From assembly GCA_003241215.1 (NCBI GenBank), contig QFOL01000049.1:1-17349 (forward strand): DNA of 17,349 bases, given 5' to 3'. Positions 13,964 through 17,349 of this stretch are shown in pieces (the stretch's first letter is position 1; each line of letters begins with the position of its first letter). The stretch comes from Agrobacterium fabrum (GTDB lineage: Bacteria; Pseudomonadota; Alphaproteobacteria; Rhizobiales; Rhizobiaceae). A program made the position numbers and the translations under genes. Below the pieces are notes generated by a model. That model worked only from the letters and a program-made list of their open reading frames with translations. It did no database searches and had not been told where the DNA came from.

Positions 13964-14340
13964 TGGAAGCGATCTTCTCCATTCTCGTCGGCATCTTCTT
14001 TTCGGTGGCGATCTATCTCATGCTGTCGCGCCACAGCGTCCGTGTGCTGCTCGGCATCGCCATTCTCGGCAATGCCGTCAATCTTCTGCTATTCACCGCA
14101 GGCAGGCTGACACGGGAAGTTCCGCCGATCATTCCGCCCGGTATGGACACATTGCCCACCGGCGCCGCCAATCCGCTGCCGCAGGCGCTGATCCTCACCG
14201 CAATCGTCATTTCCTTTTCGTTCTTCTGTTTCCTTCTGGTGCTGACCTGGCGCGCCTTTCAGGAATTGCAGACCGACGATACGGATGAAATGCGCACCGC
14301 AGAACCCGCCGGCGAGCCGATGCCGCCGCTCGGTTATTGA
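13963..14340 (+). CDS. mrpC: Mrp antiporter subunit C (NuoK-like)
   Basis: A 125-residue, three-helix membrane protein homologous to complex I NuoK. The family core is L-S-R-H-S-V-R-V-L-L-G-I-A-I-L-G-N-A-V-N-L-L-L-F, followed by the loop P-P-I-I-P-P-G and the helix L-P-Q-A-L-I-L-T-A-I-V-I-S-F. The acidic, Pro-rich C-terminal tail (about residues 100-125) is soluble. The start is TGATG, sharing one base with the mrpB stop. It would pack between MrpA and MrpD in the complex. A 22-base gap, the only real gap in the operon, separates it from mrpD. Confidence 0.96.
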   Translation: MEAIFSILVGIFFSVAIYLMLSRHSVRVLLGIAILGNAVNLLLFTAGRLTREVPPIIPPGMDTLPTGAANPLPQALILTAIVISFSFFCFLLVLTWRAFQELQTDDTDEMRTAEPAGEPMPPLGY

Positions 14341-14362
14341 GCGGGGCGAGGCATAGACAGAC

Positions 14363-15940
14363 ATGGCTTCATCCACCACATCAGTAGTTACCGATCTTTC
14401 CGCAGCGCTCGTCATGGCCCCCGTGCCTTTGTCCGAATGGCTGATCATCCTTCCCGTCGCGCTCTGCATCGGCGTCGGCGCGGTGCTGATGATGCTGCGC
14501 TACAACGTTCGCCTGCACGCCCGCATCGCCATAACCGCGCTCGGCGTGCTGGTGTTTCTCGATTTGGCCCTTCTGCGGAAGGTCATGACGGACGGGCCGT
14601 TCACCATGGTCATGGGCCGCTGGCTGCCGCCGTTCGGCATCGCGTTTACGGCGGACCTGACCGGGGCGTTGCTGTCGCTCGCGGCCGCCGTCGTGGCGCT
14701 GGCCGGCGCCATCCATGCCAGGGCCGATATCGACGCCAGCGGCAGGCGATACGGTTTTTACCCCTTCCTGATGCTCTTGATGGCCGGCGTCAACGGCGCT
14801 TTCCTGACCGGCGATCTCTTCAACCTCTATGTCTGGTTCGAGGTGCTGCTGATCTCGTCCTTCGGCCTGATCGTGCTCGGATCGACGCGCGAGCAGATCG
14901 ATGGCGCGCTGAAATACGCCATTCTGAACCTTATCGGCACGACGCTGTTTTTGATCACGGTCGGTTATCTCTACGCCATCTTCGGCACGCTCAACATGGC
15001 CGATATCGCCCAGAAGGCGACAGCCCTGCGGGAGACCGCGCCGCTGATGACGCTTGCGAGCCTCTTTACGCTCGCCTTCGCCATGAAGGCCGCGGCCTTC
15101 CCGGTGAATTTCTGGCTGCCCGCCTCCTATCACACGCCGCGCATCGTCGTTTCCGCGCTGTTCGGCGGCCTGCTCACCAAGGTCGGCATCTATTCGCTGC
15201 TGCGCGTCATGGTCATGCTGTTCCCGGTTGAGCGGGAGGAGCTCAGCATCGTCATCGCCGTCTCCGCGGCGCTCACCATGGTGCTCGGAGCCATGGGCGC
15301 GCTTGCCCAGAACGACATCCGCCGCATGCTCGGCTACATCGTCATATCGGGCATCGGCTACATGATGGCCGGCATCGCCATCGGCACGCCCTCCGGTGTG
15401 TCAGGCGCGATTTTCTATGCCCTGCATTCCATGGTGCTGATGACGGCGCTTTATCTCGTCGCCGGCCACGCCGCCCGTCTCGGCGGCAGCTTCAGCATCA
15501 CGGGTCTCAGCGGCCTTTACCGGCAGGCCCCGTGGTTTTCGGCGCTGGCGCTGGCGCTGTTCTTCGCCGGCTCCGGCCTGCCGCCCTTTTCCGGCTTCTG
15601 GCCGAAGGCGGTGCTGGTCAAGTCGGCGATCGATATCGGCGCCTGGTGGCTTGCCGGCGCGATCCTCGCCTCGGGCTTCATCGCCACCATCGCCTTCGGG
15701 CGGATATTCCTGCTGTGTTTCTGGCGTCCCGCGCCGGCATCCGCCGGCCAGCCCGCCTTGCAGCCCGCGGCGTCCATGGCGGCTCCATCCTTCGCGCCGC
15801 TGGTGGGGCTGACGCTGCTGGTGGTGTTTTTCGGCCTGTTTCCGGAAAGCCTGCTCAATCTCAGCCAGCAGGCCGCCGCAGGCCTCGGCAATCCCCAGGC
15901 CTATATCCAGTCGGTCTTTTCCGAAGGGGGCAAACCATGA
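14363..15940 (+). CDS. mrpD: Mrp antiporter subunit D (NuoM/NuoN-like)
   Basis: A 525-residue proton-pump-like subunit with about 14 helices, related to NuoM/NuoN. The conserved ionisable residues are E160 ([14 protein letters not shown]), K242 ([15 protein letters not shown]) and K273 (L-L-T-K-V-G-I-Y-S). Offsets to the E137 and K219 I recall from Bacillus MrpD are both 23, so the first 20 or so residues are an extra N-terminus. The start at 14363 has GAGG about 11 bases upstream; an in-frame ATG at 14414 would remove most of the extra part but has no ribosome site. mrpE overlaps its end by ATGA. Confidence 0.96.
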   Translation: MASSTTSVVTDLSAALVMAPVPLSEWLIILPVALCIGVGAVLMMLRYNVRLHARIAITALGVLVFLDLALLRKVMTDGPFTMVMGRWLPPFGIAFTADLTGALLSLAAAVVALAGAIHARADIDASGRRYGFYPFLMLLMAGVNGAFLTGDLFNLYVWFEVLLISSFGLIVLGSTREQIDGALKYAILNLIGTTLFLITVGYLYAIFGTLNMADIAQKATALRETAPLMTLASLFTLAFAMKAAAFPVNFWLPASYHTPRIVVSALFGGLLTKVGIYSLLRVMVMLFPVEREELSIVIAVSAALTMVLGAMGALAQNDIRRMLGYIVISGIGYMMAGIAIGTPSGVSGAIFYALHSMVLMTALYLVAGHAARLGGSFSITGLSGLYRQAPWFSALALALFFAGSGLPPFSGFWPKAVLVKSAIDIGAWWLAGAILASGFIATIAFGRIFLLCFWRPAPASAGQPALQPAASMAAPSFAPLVGLTLLVVFFGLFPESLLNLSQQAAAGLGNPQAYIQSVFSEGGKP

Positions 15941-16416
15941 GCCTCTATGTCGTGCAACTGCTCTTCGTCGCCGTATGGCTGGCCGTAACGGGCAGCATCA
16001 CGCTGGCGAACGTCATCTTCGCCCTGGTCGTTTCGACGCTGGCGCTCGGCCTTATCCGCCACCAGCTTCCGGGCGGGCGCAATCACTGGCTCAGGCTTGC
16101 CCGCGTGCTGTCGCTGGTGCTGCTGTTCTTCAAGGAGCTGGCGCTCTCTGCCTGGAAGGTGGCGGTGCTGGTGACGCGGCCGAAGCTCGACGTGCAGCCC
16201 GGCATCTTCGCCTATCCGCTGACGGTGACGACGGATTTCGAGATCACGCTGCTCGCCAATCTCATCACCCTCACTCCCGGCACGCTCTCGGTCGACGTTT
16301 CCGCAGACAGGAAGACGCTCTACGTGCACGCCATCGACTGCAGCGATATCGAAGCCACGAAAAACGACATCCGCAACGGCTTCGAAAGAAAGATCATGGA
16401 GGCGTTCCAGATATGA
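15937..16416 (+). CDS. mrpE: Mrp antiporter subunit E
   Basis: A 159-residue subunit of normal length. Two to three hydrophobic helices occupy the first 75 residues, and the soluble C-terminal part carries the MnhE marks: [18 protein letters not shown], then [13 protein letters not shown], followed by L-Y-V-H-A-I-D. It lacks a complex I homologue and is needed for assembly or full activity in studied Mrp systems. It overlaps mrpD upstream and mrpF downstream by ATGA on each side, implying translational coupling. Confidence 0.96.
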   Translation: MSLYVVQLLFVAVWLAVTGSITLANVIFALVVSTLALGLIRHQLPGGRNHWLRLARVLSLVLLFFKELALSAWKVAVLVTRPKLDVQPGIFAYPLTVTTDFEITLLANLITLTPGTLSVDVSADRKTLYVHAIDCSDIEATKNDIRNGFERKIMEAFQI

Positions 16417-16799
16417 CGCCAGAACAGACAGTTTCATTTGCAACTATACTTGCGTCGGTTGTTCTCTCCGCCGCCTTTTTGCTGACGGTCTATCGTGTCG
16501 TCGTCGGTCCCACCTTGCCGGACCGCATCGTCGCGCTCGACATGCTGGTGGGCATCGCCATCGGCTTCATCGCTGTCATCGCCATCCGCACCGGCTTCAA
16601 TCTTTACGTCGATATCGCCATTGCGCTCGGTCTGGTCGGTTTTCTCGCAACGGTGGCCTTTGCCCGCTTCGTGCTGTCGCGCGGCCCGGACGGACGGCGC
16701 AGGCCGGCGGCGGTTCTAGACGGTGAGAGGGAATCTGAACTCATTGAAAAACCTGCACAAAAAGGTGCAGGCGGCGGAAAGGGAAAGGGCAGGCGATGA
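16413..16799 (+). CDS. mrpF: Mrp antiporter subunit F with extended charged C-terminus
   Basis: A 128-residue protein with three helices in residues 1-90 and the MnhF marks [19 protein letters not shown] and [20 protein letters not shown]. Bacterial MrpF proteins usually end soon after this, at about 90-100 residues. Here a tail of about 38 residues follows, first acidic ([10 protein letters not shown]) then Gly/Lys/Arg-rich (G-G-G-K-G-K-G-R-R). The last codons also contain the purine-rich ribosome site for mrpG, so part of the tail may exist to carry that signal. It overlaps mrpE and mrpG by ATGA. Confidence 0.95.
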   Translation: MTPEQTVSFATILASVVLSAAFLLTVYRVVVGPTLPDRIVALDMLVGIAIGFIAVIAIRTGFNLYVDIAIALGLVGFLATVAFARFVLSRGPDGRRRPAAVLDGERESELIEKPAQKGAGGGKGKGRR

Positions 16800-17128
16800 T
16801 GGGCTGGATCGTGGCAATTCTCGTTGCGGCGCTGACGATTTCGGGCGCCATCTTCTCGCTGGTCGCGGCAATCGGGCTCAATCGGCTGCCGGATGTCTAT
16901 ACCCGCATGCATGCGGCTTCCAAGGCGGGAACGGTCGGGTCCGGTCTGCTGCTGCTGGCGGTGGGCATCCATTCCATGGAAATATCGACGCTGGCGCGGG
17001 CGCTGGCCGGCTTTTTCTTCTTTGTCCTGACCGCTCCGGTCTCGGCGCATCTTCTTGCCATGGCGGCGCATAAGGCAGGTTATCCGCTGGCCGTAAAATC
17101 GGTAGTTGATGACATCAAGAAAATTTGA
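16796..17128 (+). CDS. mrpG: Mrp antiporter subunit G
   Basis: A 110-residue membrane protein with three hydrophobic helices and the MnhG signature [22 protein letters not shown]. This is followed by G-L-L-L-L-A-V and the last helix [16 protein letters not shown]. It is the last gene of the operon. It starts within the mrpF stop (ATGA), with a purine-rich GGAAAGGGAAAGGGC tract as the ribosome site. The length is normal. A hairpin 11 bases after its stop probably ends the transcript. Confidence 0.96.
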   Translation: MMGWIVAILVAALTISGAIFSLVAAIGLNRLPDVYTRMHAASKAGTVGSGLLLLAVGIHSMEISTLARALAGFFFFVLTAPVSAHLLAMAAHKAGYPLAVKSVVDDIKKI

Positions 17129-17139
17129 AGTTGAAAATC

Positions 17140-17160
17140 CCCCCAATAATTGGGGGTATT
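17140..17160 (+). terminator. Probable terminator of the mrp operon
   Basis: CCCCCAA (17140-17146), loop TAA, TTGGGGG (17150-17156) is a perfect 7-bp stem starting 11 bases after the mrpG stop. The sequence after it is AT-rich (TATTCATTTTC) rather than an unbroken T-run, so termination may be incomplete or factor-assisted. Confidence 0.6.
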
Positions 17161-17349
17161 CATTTTCAATTACTACTTGGCATAGTATTTTATTACCCGT
17201 AATTTTTTGTATTCAAATTAGACTGTTTTGAACTGAAAAATCCACAATAGGAATTTGACTTTTGCTGTTTTGCTGTCATCCAAATTAAGTGTAAAGTTGC
17301 TAATCGCGATTTGCATCTAGCCTCTTCATAGTCGGCATAGGCATTTTAT
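17161..17349. other. AT-rich non-coding stretch to the window edge
   Basis: About one third of these 189 bases are G or C, against well over half in the genes to the left. I see no open frame of note. TTGACT (17255-17260) is directly followed by a tandem TTTTGCTG x2 (17260-17275, sharing one T), but no matching -10 at the right spacing is clear. It may be the upstream control region of the next gene or the edge of acquired DNA; the window ends too soon to decide. Confidence 0.5.

Noticed and set aside
11178..17128. Fragment of a complex I (nuo) operon
   Set aside because: Gene order A-B-C-D-E-F-G with MnhB, MnhE, MnhF and MnhG signatures, and no hydrogenase-like or iron-sulfur subunits, identifies a Mrp antiporter.

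Overview
The window is GC-rich chromosomal DNA with the gene content and repeat families of a Rhizobiaceae alphaproteobacterium, most likely Agrobacterium or a close Rhizobium relative. The support is two RIME-type intergenic palindromic elements, a second large palindromic repeat of the kind common in this family, a DUF930 protein, and a complete mrp (pha/mnh) antiporter operon. The genus is an inference from sequence style, not from a database match.

Left part (1-5002): the N-terminal part of an oligopeptidase B gene reads leftward off the window. Divergent from it are a small secreted DUF930 protein, a DapA-fold aldolase and an exported polysaccharide-deacetylase-like protein. A RIME-like element follows, then a full-length Ada protein (DNA-alkylation sensor and repair methyltransferase). 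A nearly 190-bp inverted repeat fills the gap after ada.

Middle part (5003-11040): an AI-2E-family (PerM-like) membrane protein and a two-domain VOC (catechol-2,3-dioxygenase-like) protein lie on the minus strand. Divergent from them are a UspF/G-like stress protein and a short DksA/TraR zinc-finger protein. After a second RIME-like copy come a hemolysin-III/PAQR membrane protein and a GNAT acetyltransferase on the plus strand, then a LysE-type exporter and methionine sulfoxide reductase B on the minus strand.

Right part (11041-17349): the seven genes mrpA-B-C-D-E-F-G form one tightly packed plus-strand operon. Five of its six junctions overlap by 1-4 bases. It encodes a multi-subunit cation/proton antiporter related to complex I, probably for Na+ and pH homeostasis. 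MrpA and MrpB are separate proteins, unlike the fused A/B subunit of the Sinorhizobium meliloti pha1 system. A perfect inverted repeat sits between the divergent msrB and mrpA genes. A hairpin follows mrpG, after which the DNA becomes strikingly AT-rich to the end of the window.

As a set, the genes suit a housekeeping and stress-adaptation neighbourhood: alkylation repair, oxidised-methionine repair, universal stress protein, DksA-like regulator, and ion and pH homeostasis. I found no phage, transposase, CRISPR array, toxin-antitoxin or defence genes, and no convincing new multi-gene system. The less-explained signals are the candidate operators, the repeat elements, a terminator-like hairpin facing the wrong way at 6238-6268, and several enzymes with altered active-site motifs.
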